Origin: Ettlia oleoabundans
Taxonomy: Eukaryota > Chlorophyta > Chlorophyceae > Chlamydomonadales
DNA: 16,006 bases
NCBI GenBank assembly: GCA_019693395.1
Contig: JAAMXP010005196.1
Coordinates: 1 to 16,006 of the forward strand
Reading direction: 5' to 3'
Shown: one piece after another, positions 8,011-16,006 of the stretch
Layout of the letters: each line of letters starts with the position of its first letter
How positions within the stretch are numbered: position 1 is the first letter of the stretch
The notes under the pieces: generated by a model
Told to the model about the DNA's origin: nothing
Database searches by the model: none
The model's input: the letters and a program-made list of their open reading frames with translations, nothing else
Translations under genes and position numbers: made by a program

Positions 8011-11000
8011 TTATGCTCGCCTGCTGCGAGATCGAGTGGAGACACCCTGGCTCTCCTCAGGTTCTGCGTCTGCCCGCTTTGCTGCCTGCTGACCGCTGCT
8101 CCGCGAGCGCCCGCTGCTGCGCCCGCTGCTGCGGCGTGCTGGCGGCTTTTCAGGTTCGGCATCAGCAGCCGGTGCAGCCACGGCTTCCTTTGCTGCTGAG
8201 GTCCTACGGCTACTGCGAGCGGGGCCGTCGCCACTGCTGGCAGCGGCTCGGGAAGAGCGGCGTCCGGACGTACGCGAAGGAGCGGCCGCAACCTCCTCTC
8301 TCTCCTCCCCATCCTCCACCTCCTGCCCTTCCTCTATCCTAGCTAGCTCATCTGCATCAAGCTCCTGGTCCTCCTCTATCACTGTCAACTGCCGGGTGGT
8401 CACGGTACGGCGACGGGTGCGGCGGCCCTGGCTAACCTGGGAGTCATCCTCTGATGCCGCACCACCATCCTCCTGCTCCTGCTCCTCCTGCGCACAGCAA
8501 GGACAAGTAATAGCAGGCACCATTACTCAGTTGGTTGGCGCAGACAAAAACAACAATGACAGCAAGAGTTGAAGACACAGGACACATAGACAGAGCAACA
8601 AGCAAGCCAGAGAGACTTTGCTTCCACAACATACACCAGCAAGCACAGGGCTGTGTAGGCAGGCAGGCCCAACTGCCACGACGCACCATTGTGGTTTGCT
8701 TCTTCACCGTCCTGGTGTTGCTTGGGCGGCCGCGCTTGCGGGGGGCCACTGTGGCGGCTGGTTGTTGCTGACCCTCCTCTTCCCCCTCCTGCTGCTGCTG
8801 CTCAGCCTGCTGCCCCTGATTCACCTCTTCACAAGCATCCTTTCCTGCCCTGGCGGCAGCGGCGCCACGGGCAGAACGAGTTGAGCGGGCGCGGCGACTG
8901 GCTGTTTGCTGCGGCTGCAGAAGCTCCCGAATGGCGTCAGCCACTGGCACCTCCTCTATCACTGCAGCTGCTGCTGGCTGCTCCTCCACGCCACCCACCG
9001 AGCCCCCAGAAGGCTGCTGCACTTCCTCCCCCTCATCCTCAACCGCTACCTCAGCAGCAGCCTGCCGTGAGGTCTGCCGCCGCGTGCCACCTGCTGTTGC
9101 GGTGCTGCGTACTGGGCCCCGGCCGCGCCTGCCCTTGGGCGCCTCCTCCCTGGCTGCAGCAGGACCTGCCGCTTCCAAGTGGGAGGCAGCAGCACGCACT
9201 TGCTGCAGCTCCTGCAGCCAAGACAGGGAGGTGATAAAAACACCACCCAACTAATCTCCCTGACAGCCTGCCCGCCTTGATGCGCTTGAGCTGGACAAGC
9301 AACCAAGTGCTGCATTCAGCAACAGTTCCAACAGACGCAGATATATTGCTAGCCTGCCATAACTTTTTGGGCTCAATGCTCCTGCCCCAGCATTGCAGCA
9401 CGTGACGAATTGTATGCCATCTACCTAAGGCAGCACCCACCTCCTCCCTCTGCTGTAGCCGCTGCTCCAGCTCCTCCAGCTCCTGCCGCTGTTGCTGCAG
9501 GTCGGCAGCCTGCTGCGCCGCCTCACGCTGCTGCACAGCCAACCGCGCCTCCTCGCGCTCCACAGCACCGCTGCGTGCGGCGAGATCCTTTTCGCTGCGC
9601 TGCAGCTCTCGCTCTCGCTCTGCACCCAGCGACGCACAGCAGCACGACACATCAGCGTTTCAACGGGCTGAACAACGAATATTGAATCACCGCAAGTATG
9701 AGGCTTACAACCACCTTCATAGTTTGGGCAATACTGCAAGACAACACATGAAGCATAATCTGGCAAAAGCCCGCCTATCAGCCTGCCCTCACCAGGCCTT
9801 ACCTGCCACTGACGCCTCTCGCACCCCCGCTGCCGCTTCACGCTCCTCAAGAGCTATCTCGCGCTGGCGAGCAGCAGCCTCTGCTTGCTCTGCCGCAGCT
9901 TCCCGCTCCCCCAGCTGTGTCTCACGCTTCTCAAGCTCAGTAAACTTGCGGCTGGCGGCATCGACCTTCCTGCAGCAGAAGAGACAGTAGCCAGTGATGA
10001 CAACTGTTTGAGCAAATTGCTTTTCAACGTGCAGCTCTTGGATATTTACCATTATGTATGTGGGCGAGCCCCTGCACCAGTTCACCAAATTCATGCGTGA
10101 ATCAATCGACGCTGTTGGAGCCAGCCCCTAGCACCTGCCCATCCAGCCCTACCTCTGCGCATCCACGCGCGCATTCGCAACCTCTTGCTCAGCCCGCTCC
10201 CGCTGCTCTGCATGCTGCAGGGCCCGCGCCTCTGCCGCCTCCTGGGCCTGCACCGCGCCTGCAGCCTGTGCCAGTGCGGTGCTCTCAGCGGCAAGTGCCG
10301 CCTCACGCTGCTGCTCCGCTGCCACCTGCGCTTCACGCGCGGCAGCCAGCTCTGCCTCCAGCTGCAGCACCTGATCCTGCTAGAACAAATGTAGGGCACG
10401 CAGCATGAAGGTTGGGGGTCACAGCCGAGTTTGTGTCACCCACCGTCATTGGCAACCAGTCATGTTCCTTCTCGAACGTTGGCCTTGACGCAGTACCACC
10501 TTCAAAAACCACAGTTTCATCCCTAGCCATGCACACAAACGCCACTGGTTTACCTGCAGCGTGGCCAGCTTGGTCTCTGCGGCATCGCGAGCTGCCCGCT
10601 CAGCTGCCAGCTGTTTCTGCAGGTCATCGCTGGCGCGGACTGCCTCCTCCGACGTCTCTTTCCACTGCCGCTGGTCTCTCATGTAATCCTGTGATGCCTT
10701 GTGCATGGCATTCTCTACGTTGGCATAAAACTCCCGAGCCTTCTCGTACTCCGAGAAAATGTCGGCATAAGCTTGCTCCAACTCAGCCAGCTGCGGGGCC
10801 AAGGGCATGCGGGAAGGTGACAACCAGGCGGCAGTGATTGGAGAGGGAGGGACAGATGGTGCACACCGTATCAATCCATATCAGTTATGCAGTATAGAAA
10901 TATTCAGATATAGACCTCTGCCTCAGCACAACTATCTGCTAAAGCAGGCGAAAAGCGGCGGCGGTGGTGGTGGGCACCTGAGCCTCCAGCATCGCCACCC

Positions 11001-11231
11001 GGTTGGCCAGCTCCTCTGCCTCGGTACGGGCGATGCCATCGAAGCCCAAAGCTCCATGTTGCCTGCAGATGTGCGGCAAGGGAGGCAAGGGTGAGGTTGG
11101 GAGGTTGCCACGGTGGTGATGGGGGACAGCTCTCGCCCAACAGGCGATAACAATAATCCACGCACTGAAGCTTACTTGGCTTTGGCCCAGACGCTGTTGG
11201 GAGCCGCCGGAGTGCCCGCCAGCCGACTCAT
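8011..11231 (-). CDS. Long coiled-coil protein with TACC-like segment and AT-hook tail
   Basis: Exons on the minus strand: 11231-11176, 11062-10978, 10790-10554, 10379-10153, 9969-9803, 9619-9441, 9211-8687 and 8487-8011 (TAA), 650 aa, all phases consistent. The start is the ATG opening MSRLAGTPAAPNSVWAKAK; it is followed directly by a GTAAGC donor. Residues about 30-317 are nearly continuous heptad-type coiled coil rich in Glu, Gln, Arg and Ala. Within it, residues 52-66 (EQAYADIFSEYEKAR) and 73-84 (ENAMHKASQDYM) resemble the TACC domain of microtubule/centrosome proteins. Residues about 318-650 are disordered and charged, with an AT-hook core KRGRPS (476-481), a looser RGRGP earlier, and an Arg/Ser-rich end. 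It may link microtubules or chromatin, but this is inference; I do not recognise a named orthologue. The exon 7 donor could also be at 8708 (GTGAAG), seven codons shorter. Confidence 0.82.
10600..10790 (-). other. TACC-like coiled-coil segment (exon 3 of the coiled-coil gene)
   Basis: The exon begins LAELEQAYADIFSEYEKA and continues to ENAMHKASQDYM and a Trp-containing helix. The pattern E-[KQ]-x-[FY]-x-D-[LI]-F-x-x-Y-E-K-x-[KR], followed after about 10 residues by E-x-A-[LM]-x-K-x-x-x-D-Y-[LM], matches what I recall of the animal TACC core, with a gap of about two residues between the blocks. The comparison is by eye from memory. Confidence 0.5.
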
Positions 11232-11494
11232 ACTGGCGAGTGCTGCAGATCGCAGTGCGAGCACCGAGGCCGCGTTTGCACAAGCGGCAAGCAGCAATAT
11301 AACAACTGATTATGTGGCGATGGGCTCTGCGAAGCCTTTCACAATTGTGCTGCTGTGCCGTGCGGCGCCTTTGACTGTCATTCCAGGTGCAGAGCCAAGA
11401 CCTCTGTTTACATTTCGTAGACATCCACAACCAACCATCAAGTGAGTTGCTGGCTGCCGTCCAGCGGCGATGCGGCGTCAGTGTCGGCACTGCA
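11232..11494. promoter_or_regulatory. Shared divergent promoter region
   Basis: This 263-bp stretch lies between the start codons of the minus-strand coiled-coil gene and the plus-strand disordered-protein gene, so it must hold both 5'UTRs and promoters. A perfect 10-bp palindrome, CACAATTGTG (11340-11349), sits near its middle. No TATA box is evident. If the right-hand gene has an untranslated or undetected upstream exon, the acceptor TTCCAG before 11388 is a candidate. Confidence 0.5.
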
Positions 11495-11559
11495 ATGTGG
11501 CGCACCACGGCAAATGCTGGCTTTGCGAAGCAGAGGGGCGGGAGCGAGCAACATGCTGA
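11470..11559 (+). other. Overlapping small ORF with a four-cysteine motif
   Basis: A 29-codon ATG-to-TGA frame starts 25 nt before, and overlaps, the proposed start codon of the right-hand gene in another frame. It encodes C-x2-C-x7-C-x2-C with a His-His pair (CRHCNVAHHGKCWLC). It cannot be spliced onward in frame, since no GT donor lies between the motif and its stop. It is either a translation-controlling upstream ORF or chance. Confidence 0.25.
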
Positions 11560-14500
11560 TGCGTCGGGTGAGCGTACAATGATGGGTGCAGGCGGAAGCA
11601 ACTCGCAGGCCGCTGACCGCACCCCGTGTGACTGATTTTTTTGGCACACCCTCGTGCAGTCGTCCAAGGGCCTGAGCATGCCAGCGGCAGAGCTGCCCAG
11701 CCCGCAGGCTGCAAGGCAGGACCTGCCGCCCCAGCGACCTGCGACAAGGCTGTCATGCATCCCACAGCTGGGGCTGTGGGGGCACGTCGTACCGCTCCTG
11801 CTCTTGCTGTCATTCCCCCAGCTGCCCACACCAATCGACCAGAAAAGCCTGCGCCAGGCCCACTCAAGGCAGAAGCAGCACTGCCGACTGTGGCAAAAAC
11901 CCAAGCGCCGAGCGGCCCACGTCTGAAGCAGGCGGCAGCCAAGGCACGGACAGAAAGGCTGCGCAGCGCCCTGCAGCAGCTACGCGCCACACGGGCAGCA
12001 CCAGCAGCTGCACAGGAACCCACACAGGGCGCATGCACCACAACCGCTGACGCTCATGACAGTACGATGCAGGCCAGCAGTGTAGTGCGGCAGCCACCGA
12101 GCACCCAGCCGACATCACCGGCAGGTACCTGGGCTGCAGCAGAGCTTGATAGCGATCCTGAAGACATCTTTGATGAGATCAGCCTGGGACTGCTGGCCTG
12201 CCTGCAGCTGGGGTCAGACAGGACACACGCACCAGCGGCAGTGCAGGATGTGTGCAGCAAGTTGCGCCAACCTCTGGCAGCACTGACTCAGAGCCGGGTG
12301 CAGCAAGCAGCTGATGTGTGCTCTGTAGCACGCCAAGCGCTGTGCGATGCAGCGGCGGATGCTGAGATGCCATTGGCTCCCTGGCAGGTGGGTGCTACAC
12401 ACTGTTACGCAAGTGCATGTAGGGGCTCTTCTCTTGTGGGTTGCTTTCACTTTGACTGCATTTTCAAAAGTGACTGAGCGCAGCTGTTGACGCGTGTTGC
12501 TTGTTCGGATAGGTGGCTGGAGTGCATGGGGGTGCACCTGGAATGCGTGATGGGCACCCACAGCAGGAGCTGCAGCAGCCAACAGAATTCTTTCTGAGCC
12601 CGCTGCCACCATCAACGAGCGGAGCTGGTCATGACATGCAAGCAGCAACAGCTGAAATGCAGCAGCGACTCAACCAGCTGCGAAGTGATTTGCACAAGCC
12701 CAATCAAGACTCCGTGGATTGCGACCCGCCTCAAAGCCAGCAAGCCCTCCACATCAGCAGCAGCCCATGCCTGTCAGACACCACAGCAGCACACCCCACA
12801 TGCGCAGCAACAGCCCCGGCAATGGTAGTTGAGCTGCAGCGGCAGCGATTGGCAGCTGGGGAGGTGGTCTTTACAAGGCCACCCAGCAGGTCCCCCAGTG
12901 TGGAGGCAAATCACAGAAACTCTGGAGCACTTGGAGGTGCATCTGTCTCCAGGGGCATTGCATTGCAGCACCCCAGCGGCTATGTCAATGCACACGCTGA
13001 TGATGGCTCAGCTGCAGCTAGACTGGCTGCCCTGTTGAGGCAACCGGAACGTCATCAGGCACCCCTGCATGCATCAGACGTTCCCACTTCCCGCAGCACT
13101 GACTGCTTGCCAGCCTCAGCCACCTCAAGCAGCACGATTCTTCCCCAGCACCTGCCTAGTCACGGCCTGCAGTGGCAGTCAGGCGCAGCAGCGGCAGCGG
13201 GCTCCAGTTGCACAGGCATGTACAGCGCACATGCTGGGCAGTTTTTAGTTGCTGGTCCACTTGCAGTCCACAATAGCTGGGCAGCAGCCGTGCCCACTGC
13301 GACAGCAGCTCCTGCCAGCAATGTGCTGAGGCCACCAGACTTGAAGGCAGGTGGAGCTGCAGCGGCAGCAGTAGCAAGAGCAACAATCGGCAAAGCAGCC
13401 ACAAGTCTTGCGGGTGAGGGCGACATCCTGGAGGCATGGCGCAGCAGGCGGCGGCAGGTGCAGCCAGGCCAGCCCAGCCTCATAGACAAATACAGTCGCT
13501 ACCTGACGCTTCAGCAGCCCCGGCCACCACATGCGTCATCAACCCCAGACGGCATGCGGCTAGGTGTGCAAGCAGCCTTGGACAGTCACCATCGGTTGCA
13601 AGCGGCTCTGCCATCACCCCACAAATGGCAAGGTGCAGCGCATTTGCAGCATGCACAGGCTGCAGCATGCGGGGAGACATCGGACCTAGTGCAGCCACTC
13701 AGGCGGCACACGACCCCTCAGGACGCTCCCTTGGGCACCCTAGCAGCAAGCAGTGCTGGTCCTGGTAACAACTGTGGGCTGGCAATGGTATCGTCCTTGC
13801 CCATCACAAAGTTGCAACCGCCTCTGCCAGTTGCCAATGGCAGCAGAACCACCTTTCAGCTTGCCGACGGTGGCGGCGATATCTTGGAGCGATGGCGGGC
13901 ACGCCGGCGGCAGCAGGTCAGGTCCGGCAGTTCAACGGCAGACTACACCTCCTTCCTCACCTTGCGAGCGCCACCCAGCTTGTCAGCTGTCGTTGCACGA
14001 CCCACTGGGAGTGGCAGCACTGGTGCTGCCATGCCTATTGGCTGTGCAGAACCAAGCATCAACCATGCAAAGCAACAGGCAGCTCCAGCTGCAGTCATTG
14101 TCCAAACGCAGCTTTCAACATCCACTCCAGCCGGGGTGATGCAAGCAGCACAGCCAGGACCGCCCTATTTCTACGGCCGGGATAGCAGTCAGCAGCTATC
14201 AGGCAGCTCTCGGGGGCGAGGAGAGCTGGGCAGCTTGACCACTCACTGCAGTGGCAATGTTGTCACCACTAATGGCAGCTCCCCTGCTGTGACAGCAGCA
14301 CCTGAGCCACAGGCACTGCCACTCCATGCAGCACCAGGTATGGCACCAGCGGACCACAGCCAGGAGCGGCAGCTGGGTCTCCAGCTGGTGTCAGCTGGCC
14401 TCAGCAACACTGCCATCAACCCTGGGCATGGTGCGCAACAGCCACCCGTCTTGCCTGAAGCAGTACAGCTCAGCAGCAGCGGCAGCAGTGGCAACATAGA

Positions 14501-15393
14501 AGCTGATGATGAGCAGCACACTCAGGTTGCAGCTAGCGTACAAGAAATGCCGGTTGATCAGCAGATGCCCCTCTGGGGGCAAGTGGAGGCAGAGAATGCA
14601 GAGGAAAGCAGGAGGGAGCGCCCGAACCGGCCGCCATCTGCAGCAAGCAGTGGCCGTGCCACGCCACACTCTACTGCTATGATGGGCAGGTAGCTGCTGC
14701 TGCATGCTTGTGATGCAGAGTCAAACTTCGGCTTGCAAATAGCATCCAATGCAAGGGTGGTGGTGCACTTTGCTTCAATCAAGCTGGCCACAATATGCGC
14801 AGTTTTATGTGTTGCACTGCAATGCCTCATGTCCCTTGGGCAACCCTTGTTGAATCCACTGCCTCTTAGTGTCTTTATGCAGCGCTGCCAGCAGCAGGGC
14901 GGGATCGGTGCTGGATCATTTGATGGACGATTTGATTGACGACCTCTTCTTTTCTAAAATGTGCCCAGAAGCAGCAGCAGCAGAGGCAGCAGAGGAGGAG
15001 TTGGCACAACATGTCGACGGTGAGGAGGCAGTGCCAGGTGGGAGCCTGGTAGCTGTGCCTAGCACACAGAGCAGCTCAGTTGAAAGGCAGCGAATCTCGC
15101 TTGCACCCACCTTGAGCGATGGCGGCACCCCTGGGAGCAGCAACAACAGCAGCACAACTGGAGCGATGTTGGATCAGCAAGTGCTGAATGCATCAGACCC
15201 CTTGGAGCAGCAGCAGGAAGGCTTGCTGGTGGGGCAAAGAGAGTCGCTGGCAGGAGGTGTTCCTGAGGCAGCATGTGGTCAGGCAGGACCGTTGCGCCGT
15301 GTGGCTGATTCAGCTGGCAATGAACCAAATCTTGGTGGCAGCCCTGCACAGGCTCAACCTTGCAAGGAAGGCAGTGCTGCTGATGTCGTTTAA
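11495..15393 (+). CDS. Large disordered protein with repeated GDILExWRxRRRQ motif; function unknown
   Basis: Exons 11495-11567, 11660-12387, 12513-14689 and 14883-15393 (TAA) give 1162 aa with all phases consistent. The start is the only in-frame ATG before the first donor, so it is uncertain. Most of the protein is Ala/Gln/Ser/Pro/His-rich and probably disordered. Recognisable parts: a basic Ala/Arg helix (about 120-145), an acidic DSDPEDIFDEISLG segment leading into a predicted helical region (about 190-265), two copies of GDILE[AR]WR[SA]RRRQ followed about 15 residues on by Y-x-x-[YF]-L-T-L (about 568-600 and 720-751), and an acidic amphipathic helix VLDHLMDDLIDDLFF shortly after the last intron. 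No enzyme signature, signal peptide or membrane segment was found. I do not recognise the family. The divergent coiled-coil gene may be co-regulated. The last exon is joined by skipping the TAG at 14691, which falls inside the GTAGCT donor. Confidence 0.78.
13413..13511 (+). repeat. Protein repeat unit 1 (GDILEAWRSRRRQ ... YLTL)
   Basis: The segment encodes a Gly/Glu lead, GDILEAWRSRRRQ, a short linker and YSRYLTL. From the motif Asp to the end of LTL is 30 residues. It matches unit 2 in order and spacing, while the DNA between is unrelated low-complexity sequence. Confidence 0.75.
13869..13964 (+). repeat. Protein repeat unit 2 (GDILERWRARRRQ ... FLTL)
   Basis: The segment encodes GGGDILERWRARRRQ, a Ser/Gly linker and YTSFLTL. 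From the motif Asp to the end of LTL is 29 residues. Codons differ from unit 1 at many synonymous sites (GATATCTTGGAG against GACATCCTGGAG), so this is an old duplication held by selection on the protein. Confidence 0.75.
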
Positions 15394-15847
15394 ACTTGCG
15401 GCCAGCTGACGCCTCGTCACTGATTCGTGCAGCTTTTGTATCTCTGTTCATTCACTGCTCTGTGTTCGCTTGATTGAAGCTGTTGTTTTCACTGTGATTA
15501 CGATTCTGGAACATCAGAATCACGCGCAGTAAGAGGCAAAGGGCAGCAAAAATGCCGGCAAGGGGTTGCTTGGGACACAGTGGCCAAGGGTGACCAATAA
15601 AAGGACGGCTGGCAGTCTTTCAATGGTTAGTGTACCCCAATCGAGGGTTGGTCCAAATAAAAGGGAGGACCGCAGGTAGTGGGACGTTGTTGAAATATGG
15701 GTGGTTCATTGCAAGGGCGAGTGGAGACTCCAGCTCGCAGGCGCAACTACTGCCGGACCATGCCAAGGCAGTAGACGCCAGCCATTCCTCGGCTGACCGC
15801 CAATGTAAGGTTACTGGGTGCAGGCAGCCTTGTGTCAGGCAGCTGGC
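15394..15847. other. Convergent 3' region
   Basis: The stretch lies between two gene ends that face each other. It holds a hairpin (GATTCTG, 6-nt loop, CAGAATC; 15502-15521) and two similar elements about 60 bp apart, CCAATAAAAGGA and CCAAATAAAAGGG. No coding frame here looks real. Confidence 0.55.
15804..15808 (+). terminator. TGTAA, likely poly(A) signal of the disordered-protein gene
   Basis: TGTAA lies about 410 nt after the TAA stop at 15393, a normal 3'UTR length for green algae, and only about 40 bp from the stop codon of the opposing gene, so the two 3'UTRs probably overlap. The AATAAA at 15597 and 15657 are alternatives but are not the usual signal in this group. Confidence 0.45.
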
Positions 15848-15928
15848 TCAGACCAGGGAGAGCTCCTCGGTGTTGGTGCGGGCACCGCTGCGCAGGCGGT
15901 TGTAGAAGCCGTGCGTCTCCTCAATCAC
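15848..15928 (-). CDS. Last exon of a gene entering from the right; possible soluble inorganic pyrophosphatase C-terminus
   Basis: A CCTCCAG acceptor after a pyrimidine-rich intron (15929 to beyond 16006) is followed on the minus strand by 26 codons, starting VIEETHGFYNRLRSGAR and ending EELSLV, then TGA. The pattern I-x-E-T-[HN]-x-x-[YW]-x-x-L-x-x-G ... L-S-L resembles the C-terminal helix of eukaryotic family I inorganic pyrophosphatases, which hydrolyse pyrophosphate to phosphate. With only 26 residues and no catalytic Asp residues in view, the name is tentative. The exon itself is well supported by the acceptor and the non-repetitive peptide. Confidence 0.5.
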   Translation of the reverse strand: MIEETHGFYNRLRSGARTNTEELSLV

Positions 15929-16006
15929 CTGGAGGCAGGATGGAGCAGGGCACAGGCATAAGACAGAGAAACAACGGAAGGAAAGGCCAATAACAAACCA
16001 CGTGCC

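Noticed and set aside
11443..11464. GTGAGT to CCAG as an intron upstream of the right-hand gene
   Set aside because: It would be only about 22 bp long, too short to be spliced.
10939..11904. 321-codon open frame on the minus strand
   Set aside because: It crosses the divergent promoter, introns and both neighbouring genes, has no domain-like sequence, and ends within exon 2 of the coiled-coil gene in which the spliced model is in phase.
14691..14693. TAG as the true end of the right-hand gene
   Set aside because: It lies within a GTAGCT donor, and splicing to the TTATGCAG acceptor at 14881-14882 keeps phase into a 170-codon open exon. An intron-retained isoform ending here remains possible.
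1..16006. Transposon, retroelement, tRNA or rRNA content
   Set aside because: No transposase or reverse-transcriptase motifs, terminal repeats, tRNA box pairs or rRNA-like blocks were noticed on either strand by eye.

Overview
This window is nuclear DNA from a eukaryote, most likely a core green alga (Chlorophyta). Genes are split into many short exons by GT-AG introns of roughly 50-410 bp. The sequence is GC-rich, coding regions are full of Ala/Gln/Ser low-complexity tracts, and TGTAA occurs where green algae place their poly(A) signal. The first gene is an OPR/RAP-type organelle RNA-binding protein, a family greatly expanded in chlorophyte algae. No bacterial operon structure, rRNA, tRNA, CRISPR array or mobile element was seen. 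The species cannot be fixed by eye.

Layout, left to right. (1) 45-4357, + strand: the 3' part of an octotricopeptide-repeat (OPR) and RAP-domain protein, with 12 exons in the window. (2) 4358-5265: intergenic/3'UTR space between convergent genes. (3) 7817-5266, - strand: complete CDC123 (D123), the eIF2 assembly factor, 4 exons, about 649 aa. (4) 11231-8011, - strand: complete 8-exon gene for a long coiled-coil protein of about 650 aa, with a TACC-like segment near the N-terminus and an AT-hook in a charged tail. (5) 11495-15393, + strand: a large, mostly disordered protein of about 1162 aa in 4 exons, carrying a twice-repeated GDILExWRxRRRQ motif and an acidic C-terminal helix; no family recognised. 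Genes 4 and 5 diverge from a 263-bp shared region. (6) 15928-15848, - strand: the last exon of a gene entering from the right, with a C-terminus resembling soluble inorganic pyrophosphatase.

Exon models were built by joining GT-AG (once GC-AG) boundaries and requiring the codon phase to be kept across every junction. All four multi-exon models close in frame, which is the main support for them. The genes are ordinary neighbours rather than a pathway cluster. The most interesting points are the TACC-like coiled coil fused to an AT-hook tail, the repeated WR/RRR motif in its divergent neighbour, a 21-nt in-frame microexon, and the expanded CDC123.
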